DNA of 64,000 nt, from the NCBI GenBank assembly GCA_038496675.1, contig CM076651.1:6485935-6549934 (forward strand), given 5' to 3'. The first letter of the stretch is position 1. Each line of letters opens with the position of its first letter. Under the pieces are notes generated by a model, which did no database searches, was not told the DNA's origin, and saw only the letters and a program-made list of their open reading frames with translations. The position numbers and the translations under genes were made by a program. Origin of the DNA: Rachycentron canadum. Lineage: Eukaryota > Chordata > Actinopteri > Carangiformes > Rachycentridae. This document shows, piece after piece, positions 47,385-59,803 of this stretch.

Positions 47385-50300
47385 ATGAGTGAACTGACGG
47401 ACTGCAAACAGTCCGCTGACTCTGCATCGAGGAAACGATGTCCATCACCCAGCCAGGGTGAAGGCAGCACGATTCCCTGCAAGTCCTCAAAAGTAAGCGA
47501 TGCAGCTAACGAAGCGGGAGTTGCTTCGGAAAGTTGCAAAAACAGTGAAGCTGAGAGTAAAGAAGCAGCTGAGCGCGAGGGTCAGTCAAAGGATCGCGTG
47601 GAAGAACCAGCTCCCGTGCAAAGGGATCATGCTTCAGACAGCACGAATGGCAACAGGACATTGCCTGTCAACCACTCCAGTCCAGACGGTCACGATGTCA
47701 GCCACAACGAAAAACCACAGTCCTCAGGTGCACAGGGATCCACCGACGCAAAGGGAGCTGCAAAGAAGACGACAGGATCAGAGCAGCGTCCTACCCCTGC
47801 TCCTCTGGACCAGTCCGACTCAGCGGCCATAGCAGCTGCTGAAGCACTCGCCAGCCTCACAGGAGGAGACGGGGAAGACAGCCAAGAGACTCCTTGTTCA
47901 TCTGAAAAGGCTAAACAGATCAAACAGGGGAGCAAATTCAAACAACGAGGGGGCCAGCAATCCTCTAAAACGCAGGCAGCTGCAGCAGATAGCTCCACAT
48001 CTGTGCACAGTACTGACAGAGAAGATGCAGATGAGGTGCCCGAGGCAGATGAAGGTGATGAATCCATATCTGGATCATCGTCCACGCCAAGCTCCTCTTT
48101 CCCATCAGACAATGAGGACAATGATGATGGGGAGTGTGCCATTGTGTCAGTTAAGATGGCCCCAGAGATGAGACAGTCAGTGGCTCTTCTGGCGCAGGTA
48201 CAGATGAGACTGGAAGCCCTTGAGAAGAAAAGTGCCAGGCTTCATCAACGACTGGAGCTGAAGATTAGTCGTCAGCGGCGTCCACATCTGGATCAGCGTA
48301 GCTCCATTACAAAAACCATCCCCGGATTCTGGGTGACAGCTGTATCCTTAAAACGAAAAGAAAAAAAAATCCTTTTCCCATCACCTCTGCTTTGTGTTTT
48401 AATATCTAAAATGAGCATATGTTGCTTTTTCTGCTTAACTCCAATGTGACAGCTGTTAAACCATCCTCATCTCTCAGCTCACATTGACGAGACTGATGAA
48501 GATGCTCTTAGTTACATGACTGATCTTGAGGTAGGAAGTGTTGGTGTGCTCTGTTTTTAGAAAGTCTGGCTGCTTTGTATCCCTAATAGCTAAACTCAGA
48601 CTTTTCCTCATGTCTTTATAAGATTGAGTCTTTCAAGAATAACAAACTGGGATACAGGATCCGCTTCCACTTCAGACGGAACCCATATTTCCAGAACAAC
48701 ATCATCATGAAGGAGCTGCACCTCGGGATGGGAGGTAAAAATGAACATGTGGTGATTAAGAAATCATAGTTGTCATTCTCAGCGAATACCATGTCATTGT
48801 CAGACGTTGCACCGTGGTACTATGAATTCCGTGTGTAGATGGGATAAAATGAATTCTATACCAAAATCATGTTGATTTTAATTTCACACAAGATAACAGT
48901 AAACTTACATTTCTACATCCAGTCTTGTTCCACAAACACATTTTGTGTTCACAAGAGTGTGAAGAGCAGATTGTGAGATAACAGAGGAAGTTAAACAAAT
49001 TTATTTTAGTACCCACTATCTTCAACAATGTACTGTACAGTAGCTGCTAAATGAAGATAATGTGAGAATATTGTAGCTGCTGTGTTCTCGTTGTTTGTAA
49101 ATGTGGATGAGGAGGGGATTTGCAAGACTTTTCAATGCAATGCAGTTCAGTAAAATGCAATTGTATACACCACCACAAGCTACGATCTAAAAAATATCTG
49201 TCACAGTCATTGTATTACGGTGCACCAGGGTTTCCAGTTTTCAGGGCAGCAAGTGAATTTTCTTTTGTAAAGTAACAACTTTCATTAATGTTTCATGTTG
49301 TGATAGTTTCTATCATAAACCTAATTTGATCACAGTGCATTGCAGCTTTTGAGTGTTTTATTGCAGAAACAAAATGTCAGTTCAGGGCTTGTTTACAATT
49401 TTAGGTGTTCAGAGAAATATAATATAATATTTCTTCTATCAAACTGACTGAGTGAGCTCGGGCAGTGCCAGTAAAACTCAAATTTTCAGTATTCATTTCA
49501 TGTATTTTCAGGCGTCATAAAGTCGACTGGTCCATCAATTTCTAGGGCACCCTTCTAATCCTGGGTGCTCATGTTTTCAGGATCCCCCATGTCTTTCTCC
49601 AACCCCATCCTATGGCATCGTGGCCAAAACCTAACAGCCCACAGTGAACCCAGGAAGTCCACACGTGGGGTCTACCAGACCTTTTTCAGCTGGTTCAGTG
49701 ACCACAGCAACCCAGGACAAGATGATGTAGCACAGGTACAGATGTTTACCCCTGATACCAACATGGGTTCATGATTGTAGCACACACAGATCAGCAGGTT
49801 AACACTGTCACGTGTAGAGGTTAGATTCTTTACACAGTGGTCAACCATCTGTATTACTGCACTGCTCTGGTGACATGGATTTGGACCTGCCAGCATTCAT
49901 CCTTTTATCAGTGTTATTATGATATCTAACATTTTATCCCCCCAGACAACCAACATTTGCACCTATAATGTGCTTGATGTTCGCTGAAGAAGACTAAAAA
50001 GAGCTATTTGTAAGTTTTGCTATAGCTACATAGCCAACATTAGCATTTCAGTTCAGTTCAGCGTTAAACTTAATTCCTTTATGCACCATGAGCTGTCTCC
50101 AGTGGTGGAAAAGCACCCACTTGTTTTGCTTCTATTTCTATCACTTCATTTCTTCTACTGAAGTTAGCATGCTAGCTAACTTCAGCTAGCTCTGGCCTGG
50201 TCAGGCCACCTCCAATCTGCCCTTGAGCAGAGGAGCAGTCTAACCTTCTATAGTAAATACAACAATGGCTTGTAAGGTGCTATTAATGCTAAAATTGGCT

Positions 50301-50961
50301 ATGTAGCAATAGTTAAACTTAGAACTTATTTTTAAATTCTGAAATGTTTAAACAAATATTATTAATAGTAAATTTATTCAACTTTGACTATTCAACTGAA
50401 AGAATTCAGGAATATGCTCAGATTCATCACAAAAGAATAGATAACGTTACAAACACATAAAATTAACGTGTAATTAAATTAAATTGTACTGAAATGATGT
50501 CTGTTCTATTGTTTAGATACTTAAAGACGACCTGCACAGAGACCCACTGAGGTACTACCTCACTCCACTCTGGGAACCGAGGGAGAACGGCAGGTACAAC
50601 CAGCACACTTTCATAGCTTGTGTGCATAAGGTGTAGTAACTAGACAAACCAGTAATTAAGCTATAAATCCTAGAAATATTCTCTGCCCCGGGGCGTTGAA
50701 ATTATAGTTCATGTGTAAACTTCCCGATCTTTTTTTCCCTTCTGGTAAAACCAGGTGGGATGCATACCCAGACAGTGAGCCTGTTTACTGAATGTGTGTA
50801 TTTACATTCTTTTCTCCAGTAGTGGCAGCGGAGCCAGAGCAGCCGACAACGGTAATGGAGACGAGTGTGTCGTAATCTCTGACTCAGATGATGAGCCCGG
50901 TGAGGAGACTGGTGAGGCTGAGCAAGGCCGCAGTAGAGAGGAGGAAGAAGAGGACGAAGAG

Positions 50962-50993
<32 letters not shown>

Positions 50994-51531
50994 AGAGGAG
51001 GAGGAGGACAGGGGGCCAAGTGCAGGTCAGTAGAACTCCAAATTTTTTCCAATACATTAAATTTCTCACATTTCATTCGATTTTACACAGAAATTATTTA
51101 ATCTTATTTTGAAACTAGGTGTCAGCAGCTGCTTTAAAATGAAATCCACAGCCTTTGCTGTTGCTTGTGTTGTAAATTAGGGGCCAAGAGCTTGTTAGCA
51201 TCAAGTTGACTGGGTTGTGTTGTAGCTGAAATATAAATGTTTGAGTAATGAATTAAAACTGATTAGACAGAAAATGTCTCCTCCTCAGATGACAGCCCAG
51301 GAGAGGAGGATGATGGTGGAGAAATTGTGATTGACGGTAAGACAAATCTCACCACTACCACAAACAACCGAAAGGGGGGCAGTTCGTCATGATGTTCATA
51401 CTTTCTACCTTTTTGAATTTTGTTTTTTTCTGAGGAGAAACTCCAACCATAACTTGAAATGATAGTTGTCTTACTTTTGTCCTGTAGGCTCTGATGACAG
51501 CGATCAGGAGGAGGAGGAGGAGGCGGCTTAA
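47385..51531 (+). CDS. tspyl2: TSPY-like protein 2 (NAP/SET family)
   Basis: A nuclear histone-chaperone-family protein (human CDA1/DENTT) linked to growth arrest and TGF-beta-responsive transcription. Eight coding exons join in frame: 47385-48341, 48453-48530, 48623-48734, 49581-49735, 50517-50593, 50820-51025, 51289-51336, 51488-51531, giving 558 residues. Residues 1-255 are a disordered, Ser-, Glu- and Lys-rich N-terminus. A coiled dimerisation helix (QVQMRLEALEKKSARLHQRLELK) and the NAP domain follow (KTIPGFWVTALLNHP, FRRNPYFQNNIIMKE, FFSWFSDHSNP, ILKDDLHRDPLRYYL). The C-terminus is highly acidic, with a run of over 20 Glu/Asp near 50940-51009. The intron-containing structure fits TSPYL2/TSPY rather than the intronless TSPYL1/4/5. 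Polyadenylation signals lie at 51732-51737, 52671-52676 and 53013-53018. Confidence 0.92.
50000..50230 (-). repeat. Dispersed repeat pair, copy 2, in a tspyl2 intron
   Basis: Reverse-complement partner of 34428-34677; see the shared blocks listed there. Confidence 0.7.
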
Positions 51532-54500
51532 GAAATGAAGAGGAGAAGGAGAAGGCAGCGAGTCATCAAGGGACCAGAGACCAGGAAGATGAAGAGGATG
51601 CTGAGGTTGACAAAGAGTACTAGAGCAAACATTGAATTCTTCTTCCTGATGTTAGTTATTTTTATGCACAGAATATCAGTTTTTTATACCTAAAATACAT
51701 AGAAGCATTTTAAATCAGGGTTCACTGTAATAATAAAGCCAAGGCAGCACATCTCTCCCCTCTATTTTTTACAGTCGGTACTGTGTATTCTGATGTACTC
51801 TGACCTTTTTAGCAAAACTGTTTTTTTTCTACAACAGCTTCATACAAGTAGTGTTCTTCTATTTGACAAAGAACATAGTACGACAGCAAACACAGACACA
51901 CACACACACACAGGTTAGGTTTTGATTGCCGCTACTCGCTGGCATTAATTTTGCATTTGCAAATTCTTCAAAAGAAAACAACACTGAAACCTTCTGAGGC
52001 ATTATCAGTGGTCACTTCAAGACAAATTTTAGGCTGTTTTTTAGAACTGAAGTGACAAGGCAAACGTATCACAAGCTGAAATTGAAATCATGACAGTACA
52101 TTTCAGATGCACTGAGTACTGAACTAAAATTTGTTCTCAGGGATGATCATGGTGATAGTTTTATCGAAAGAACTTTACTGATTCTCAGACATGAACGCTC
52201 TCTGGTTAGTGTTGGCTGTGTATAAGGAAACGTGTACTCTACTGTAGTAAATAGGAACAAATATTGTTTTAATATAATACCTGTGTATTTCCCTCCGCTT
52301 CTCTATGTTCAGTCTTGTTACACACCAACCTCCACCCATCTCTGATGTTTAAAATCATGCCGTAGTTTGGTCAATGTTTGTGGATTCCTATGTTTTGTAA
52401 CACACTCCTACAATAAGTGGCTGAGTTTTGTATTTTTTTTTCTTCTTTTGTTTAGATTGTAACTTAATTTTAATTCGCTTTTTAAATCATTTAAAGTTTG
52501 TTTTTCTGTTATGTGTATTAGGAATTATTATCTTTTTAAAAAGATATTTATTATGTTGATTTTTTTTTTTCTTTTCTTTTCTTTTCTACACGTCTACATT
52601 ATGGCATGCCTGTGAGCATGAAATATAAATCAGGATGATTACATTACTTACAAGGCTGCGTAGAGGAAATAATAAAAACAGTCAGTCGGTACAGTCGGTA
52701 AATGTCTTTAAATTCACAGCAACATAATGGGGTGCACTGTAACGAAACTAGTATTTGTATTTGCTTACTTTTCTTAGCAATGAACCTGTAAATAATATTT
52801 CAGCATTGTCTTTTGGATAAGACAAGTACACGTGTTTAATCCATGGATAAATTTATCAAATAATCTGGAGTTTTTTCATAAACATGATCAGAAAGTTATA
52901 TTTTGTGTGCTGTGTTTTATAGGACACTGTAGATTAAAGAGGCCTAATTGTTTGTTGCTTTGGTTAAATTTTGTTTGCTTGAAGGTAAATGTCCACCTTT
53001 TGACTTAGACCTAATAAAAATAGGACGTTGTTTCACCCTTGCAGTCTCTTGGTGCATTTAAATACACTGAAGCACTGAAGCATAGCATAATAAGGGGGGA
53101 ACTTCATTTGTATGTTCAGTGACTGGGGATTTGTACAAAGAACCACAAGATGGCAGCATGGTCCAACTTACTGTCAGACTTCTTGTTAGACAGTAGGTGT
53201 TAATTTTGGAAATGTGTGAAAACAGTATGTCCCAAAGTGCTTGAGTCAGTATTCAAACATTCACGTGTACATAAATGAGAAAAAGCTCAGTTTATCCGGC
53301 TGCTTCAAATCTTCAGATCTAACAACAAAGCACATGTGCGACTTACTGACATGAAAGTCACCTCTCGTGCGTTTGGCTGCAGCGTGTTCTTGAGGGGAAG
53401 AATCAAACAAACCCTGCTGAGATACAGCTGTTCTTTAATGTATTCCATCTCTGATATGACAGCAGTGTGTGATATCGCTGACATTTCCAGTGTAGCACTG
53501 CAAATAGCCCCGGGCAAGACATTTTTGGACAGGCCCAGACAAAGGAGCAGCGGTGGTGTTGCAATGGTACACTTAAACCCTTGATTCCACTTTTAATGCA
53601 CAGCTATAAATATTCCACTAGCAAAAACCTGTCCTGCTGTGGGCCCAGCAGCACCCAGGGTATGCAATCTAGGATGGGCATATACTATTAATACTGATGA
53701 TGGAAACACATTATACCCTGTGAAATGATCCCAAGTGAAATACAATGTTTGTCTCCTCTTTGAAGCAGCTTTATTCAGCCCACCTCAGAGTGCAATGTTT
53801 TTATAACTATGAATTAATAATGGCCTTGGTTCCTACAATATTGATCGTGACAAACTAAGTACAGATTGCTGGGACAACAAAGCTGTCCTCGGGCTGCTCT
53901 GTGGTCTGAGGGTTTTGCTGTGAAGCCTTTGTTATGTATGCGGTGGCAAAAGCCTAAATGGATTCCCCACTGTAAACTACACTCCCCTGGGTTGAGCTGG
54001 TGTTGCTACTGTACACAAATCATCTTGTCATGCTGCTTCATGCTCTCACGTTTCACAAAGTAGTTTGTTGGAATCCGCTACTCAGACTGATTCACTGAAG
54101 AATGAAAAGATAAGACAAAGGCTCATCCTTCCTGTGTGTGACTGATGTTGGGAGTGTAAACGAAAAGGGCCTGTGCTGCTTTCAATCGCAGGTAATGTGA
54201 GAGGTTGAGGTAGTGCCCCTGAATACCAACTACCTGTGCTTGTGTGAATGTGTTTCTGCACATGTGCACATGCTTGTAGGCTTCTGTTGTGAAAGCCTGT
54301 GTTTGTTCATGCGTCTCAATGCATGCACTTTTGCAGAAACCGTATCTCGTGCAAATTTGCAGGTTTTCGGCACCACGCTGCACGTACGCGTGGTCGGCTG
54401 CTCGTCAGCTAATCAAGATGAAGCACAGCATTTGAACTGCGCAGAGGGGGAAAACAGAGAGGGATGGGGAAAGTGAATAGAGTGAACATGATTGAGGGAA

Positions 54501-57500
54501 ATGGATGAGTGCAGTGATAAGCAGAGCCGCCTGGGTCCTGACAGATACACACAGCAGATGGATGACTCTTATCTGGGAGATCACAGAGTGCATGCTCACG
54601 CCTAGGCCCAGTTACAGAGAGCCACGATCACACCAGACAGACGAATAGGCCTGCCCCCCACCAATCACACTGCACATACTGTACACACATGCACACCGGT
54701 GCACGCACACACCTACACACATAACCACTTGACAGAGTGAACAGATTGCAGAGCTTGTGTTACCTTCCTGCCTTTGACATTGAAATTCACCTGGAGTCCG
54801 GTGACTCAAGGATGTGTGCAGAGAGAGGAGAGAGGAAGGGTTTGGAGAGAGAAATGAGAGAAATCAATTTGATCCTGATTCAAGCAGCAGAGTAAGTGCA
54901 TATGTGTCTGCATGCACACACTGTATACGTTGCCAGTGACCGACCCACACGCACTCTATTCTCACTTTGTTCAGTGAGAAAGTTTTTTTTCCCCTGATTC
55001 TCTGGGCACAAACAATGTCTGTCATAGAGGTTAAGATGGAGCTGAAGTGACAGAGCAGAAAAACATTTGGGACAGTTTTCGCTGAGACACTTAATCATTA
55101 ACTGGCAATTAACAAAGGACAGATGACAGTTTAACCTTTTAAGACACTGTACTCTAACTCATCTGCCTCACATCCTCACCATCCTCCTTTTCATGCGCAG
55201 GAACCCTCCCTCCCTTCCTCCCTCCCAACACACATCCCTTGTTCTATGGAAGCAGCTCTTCTTCAACAGCTGTTGATACTCCCAGCTGCATTTTATAGCA
55301 AGGGAGAGTGCCAGTCTTGTCTTCAAGGCAGATGGTGGCTGACTGGTTGGCTGGCTGGCCTGCCTGGTGGACACGTGGCATGTTGGACGACTGCAGACGG
55401 TGCTCCATCTCAGGGAGGCTGCAGTTACGGTATGCCTGTGCTGCGTTCTCTATAAAAACCTGCAATCACCTCACTTCCAATACAGAGCGAGGCGAGCAGG
55501 GGCTGCGACTGGAATGTGCGCCACGTATGCGCCCTTCATGTCAAAGATGTTTTCCAAAGTTGCTCTCCTTTGATAATCATTGGCGTGTGAAGCTCAGGGA
55601 TGTCACGTGCTGCACCTGTTCCCTTTCTTACATTTTGATGTTTACATTTTTGTCCGACCTGTAAGATAATAATTAAAAGGACTTGTAAAGTCATGTGAGA
55701 GGAGCTGTGGCTGGGGAAAAAAGTAGAGCAAATAATCCTGGGGAATACTTGTACCTTTATTTTCTCTACCCTATAATTTCCTCTCAAGGTCATGGTAGTC
55801 TCTGGTGACGCCCTGGACTTTCTGTAGCAGACTTGTTCAAACACACCTCGAATCATCAATACACTTTAGGAAAGACCATCAGTGGGTCAAATAATGGGTT
55901 GCTTTTCCTCTGGGGGACAATACGCTGCCCCTAGTATTGTCATGATTGATGTGTCTGGGGGCCCCAGGATTCATCAGCCTTGGGTTGACCTACAGGGATA
56001 AACATCTACCTTATTTCACGTTACCTATCCATTAGAGGAAAAGATCCTCCTGACAGATTTCTTTGTGGACCAAAATAAAAACCACACTCAGTGTTTGTTT
56101 TCCGATCCACAATGTCTGCCGCCATGATACAAAATCCATCCATCATGTTGAAGGTAACTAGCCTCACTATTTCCCTACTCACACTCAAAGCAAAAAATAC
56201 CCCCTTCTAATGGCAAGTGAAGAGCTGCTGCTATCTCTCCCATGTGGAAGCAGTGAGGTGGATGCATGCTGGTCAGATAAGACTCCAGGATGGAGGATGG
56301 TTCAGCGAGAGATACGGATGACGTTAGTAGGGTGCTTGTGAAGTGGTGGGAGCTGGTCCAGCGTGTTAGTGTCTATGGTCAAAGTTGAGTGTACACGGAA
56401 ATTTGAACTCAGCACACACTCGTGACTCATTTCCTTAGCTGGAAACAGAGGGATACCTCCCTGTGGGGTGGAAAACAAACCCTCCCTCCTGGACACATCT
56501 TGACACGTCACTGCCTGTACATCATGTCTGGCTGATGCCCAACTTGAGATAAGGTCACTGTTTGCATACCCGGCCTGTGTGTGACAATGAATCAAACCCA
56601 GGAATGTGTGTCAAAAATCAAGTTCAGCTCTTCGAGGATTTGCCTGGATCTGCCCTCCTCTCTGACCTTTTCCAGACTGGCACACTACAGGCGTTTAATT
56701 TATTTTACTGTTTCGCGGGGCCATTGCTCAGAATACATTCACCCCCTGCTTTTGTGGTTCCTGTGAACCACACTGCATCACAGCTCACCACAAAGCCAGT
56801 AAGGATGAGAGGCGCTCTAAAAGCTGTTTTAATTTCAAGCTCAGGGCTCTTTTAACGGGATGGATGTCCTTTACATCCAGGCCCCCCCAACACCAACACC
56901 ACCACCACCACCTCCTCCCACCCGGTCTGGTTGCTTTGTCACCGTTGTCATGAGTGCTGGATCCAGCCACACAGGAATCCCTGGAATCTTTTTCTCCTGA
57001 CCTGGCTCTCATGTAGAGCTAAAGAGTAATGGTGACATGGTCCAAGAAGCAGACCACCTCTCCTTGTGCTCCTCTTTAAAAGTGAATTTCAGCCCCTGCA
57101 TCATGTATTAAGAACAGTCTGTGTGGCTCTTCCCAGTTCATGAAAAAAACATTTATATAAAACTGCAGCTGCACGCCCGTCACCATTTCACTTAATTATT
57201 CAGGTTAAATAAACTTCACCAGGAGAAAGTGACTGAGCTGACTTTAGATTAACTACAGCTCACAGCAGAGTGTGGAGCAGTGTGCTGAACTTGCCAGCAG
57301 TGACAGGGTTAATCATACCCATATGGTGAACCAAGAGGTTTGGTCCAATGCTGCTGTGGGCCAACAGGAGAGGGAAGGCTGGGTGGGGGCAGAACAGAAG
57401 GGAGAGGACAGCGGGGCAGACATTCTCCCAACACCTGCACCTGGTCACTTGATTCACACTCAAACAGCCTCAAACTCCCCATTTTAAAGGATCCGTGGAG

Positions 57501-57600
57501 CAACATCTCGCTCACATCACGGTGATGGTTGCTGCCTAACTTTTGGATAGAGTGGAAGACGCGTTCAGGGATCAGCTTTGTGTGTCCCCCCCCACCACCA
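51532..57600. other. tspyl2 3' flank and intergenic spacer
   Basis: The first 0.2 to 1.5 kb is 3'UTR, depending on which AATAAA is used. A CA microsatellite lies at about 51897-51912 and a T-rich tract near 52560-52590. From 53 to 57.6 kb no reading frame resembles a known protein; the longest, at 55308-55664, has no domain. Position suggests upstream regulatory DNA of the semaphorin gene. Confidence 0.5.
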
Positions 57601-57868
57601 CCACCACCTTTTTTTTCTCCTTTTAATGAAGAAATGCAGCCGGTTGCAGCGACTGATTAGACGGTGTTTTATTTTTTTATTTTATTTTTTTTCTTCTCAA
57701 GGGGAATTTGCAAACCTACCGGATTGTTTTGTGCCTGCGCAGCGCTGCTGAGGGAGATTTTTCCAATCCGGCTCCGAGGCGCAAAACGCAGGGAATGCAG
57801 CGGTAACATCCCGCAAGTTTCTGGATCCGAGAGGCTCAGCGGCTGTCGAGACAACTCAGAAAGCAAAG
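57600..57868 (+). promoter_or_regulatory. Probable non-coding first exon of the semaphorin gene
   Basis: The sequence becomes GC-rich (GCAGCGCTGCTGAGG, TCCGAGAGGCTCAGCGG) and ends in a good donor (GCAAAG then GTAGGA, exon end 57868). The next usable acceptor in the gene is at 59778. The start of the exon is not visible. A run of C and CCA units lies just before it at about 57587-57607. Confidence 0.45.
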
Positions 57869-58435
57869 GTAGGACATTTCACTTCTCTGCGGTTTAACTT
57901 TTAACTCATGTTTAGTTACTCTGTACTGTGGACTGAGAGGGAGGTGACTGAAGTGCACGCATTTGTTCGGTTCCTATTTCTGGATGTTGAGTTCACAGGT
58001 AAGTGCGCGCTCCTCAGCGGAAAAAAAAAGAACTAGGTTACAGAAATCCTATAATTATTTTTTAAAGGGAAACCATATATTACTCCAACTGAACTTGAAT
58101 CTGTCCTGTCGTCGCCACCCAGCACAGAAAACCAGCAGATGTCCCGACATTCATGCAAAAGTACAGTCAGACCATCACACAGCCCCTTTGGCACAATGTT
58201 AACACAATGTTTCAGTCATATTGTCTAATTGGCTATTTAGATATTTTTAGACTATTACAATAGGAAGACTTAGCCTCTCTCCATTCAAATGGTAGTTGAT
58301 TAAATACAGTGTAAAGGACATTAATTTGAATCATTCATACACTGAGATACATTCATGGATATTTTGGTAACCATTAAAAAACTCAAATAGGGGCTTTATA
58401 AGGTGTTCATAAGACCATATAGTCATTATAAATAC

Positions 58436-58462
58436 ACACACACACACACACATATATATGTA
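58436..58462. repeat. (CA)n/(TA)n microsatellite
   Basis: CA units followed by TA units in the first semaphorin intron. Confidence 0.85.
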
Positions 58463-59658
58463 TGTACATGTACGTGTGTTTGTGTTTGATTAGCTGAATA
58501 ACATTTTTGGTGACAATGTTTATTTATTTGTCTTTATGTCAATATGATCCAGTGCTGTTTTAAGTGATTCTTTTTATTGGGATTAATAGCTGTGAATCCT
58601 CATGATTTAAAAAAAAAATAAAAATAAATAAGCAATCACACATCTTATGGTGCTGACATACACTGAACAACACTTATACAGTATTTGATAAGAGGAGCAG
58701 AGATCAAGCCTCCCCTGGTGAGAAGATATATGGCAACAATGCGATTCTGCCAGAAAGCCTGTGAGGCTTTCCAAAGGCTTCTGTTTTTAATTTCCAAACA
58801 CTCACCAAGCCAGTCACCGTCTCTGCAGTTTCATCAGGATGTTTGGATTTTAAAAATTTTTTTCATGGGGACATATTATTAATAGAATATGTCACATGTG
58901 GATTTTTGCCTCTTGTGAAAAATAATGAAAATTTTCATTTTTCTTTCTAAAAACCTTCCTAAAAAATGTTTTTTCCAATGTTTCAACCATGTGCCACCAG
59001 AGGCCTTGGCTACACGGATGTCATGAGAAAAAGGAAAGCCAGTGGGATGACTTATAGCCTGAGCAAAGCACACCTTCAGGGAGACAATTTAATGGATGTT
59101 ATGGACTCAGCTTTTAGTATTCATAATTTATATGGGATCCTCTACAGCAAAGTGCAGATACATAATGAATGCAGAGTTAAGGCCTAACAGTTAGGCTACG
59201 TTTCAACACCCCTAAACTGTCAGAGATGGTTTCAGCGACGACTACCTGTTTCTTTGAACTGTCATGTCTTTCGCTCATCAACTTCTGAAAATACGTGGAC
59301 GTGCTTTGTTGAAAGACTGAGAGAGAGGCAGAGGGAATCACTAATGGGCACCAGGGTCCTGTTTTATCCGGCTTTCTATGAAAATGCGGATGAATTATAT
59401 ATTTTAAGAAAACAAAATGTACAAGATGACGACAAAATGACATTGATCTCCAGACTTCCAGACTGGTTTTTTTTTCATGTGACTGTGCTTGCAAATAATT
59501 TTATACAGTCTTAACACATACTTCACTACATTTACAGCTTAAATAAATAATAGGGCTGTCATATTTTCCAGGGCAGGTGTAAAGATTTGGACATTGCTCT
59601 GCCAGACTATACCTCTCGCCTTGGAAGGCTGCAGGCCAAACTTCAGATCAGAGAGATC

Positions 59659-59690
59659 AGAGAAAGAAAGAAAGAAAGAGAGAGAGAGAC
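59659..59690. repeat. GAAA/GA purine microsatellite
   Basis: GAAA units followed by GA units. Confidence 0.85.
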
Positions 59691-59803
59691 TCTTGCCTGT
59701 ACTTCCTTCTTTTTCTGTCTCATATTTCTCATGGGGCACTCTATAATAATAGTTCATTCCTCTTTCTTTTTCATCCAGATTTAGATCTCTGTGGGCTACC
59801 TGC

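Noticed and set aside
48342..48449. Continuation of the first tspyl2 frame past 48341
   Set aside because: It reads into an intron. The spliced version gives FWVTALLNHPHLSA, the family motif, whereas the read-through does not.
55308..55664. 118-residue plus-strand frame with several Cys and Trp
   Set aside because: No recognisable domain, overlapped by other random frames of similar length, and no supporting splice sites.
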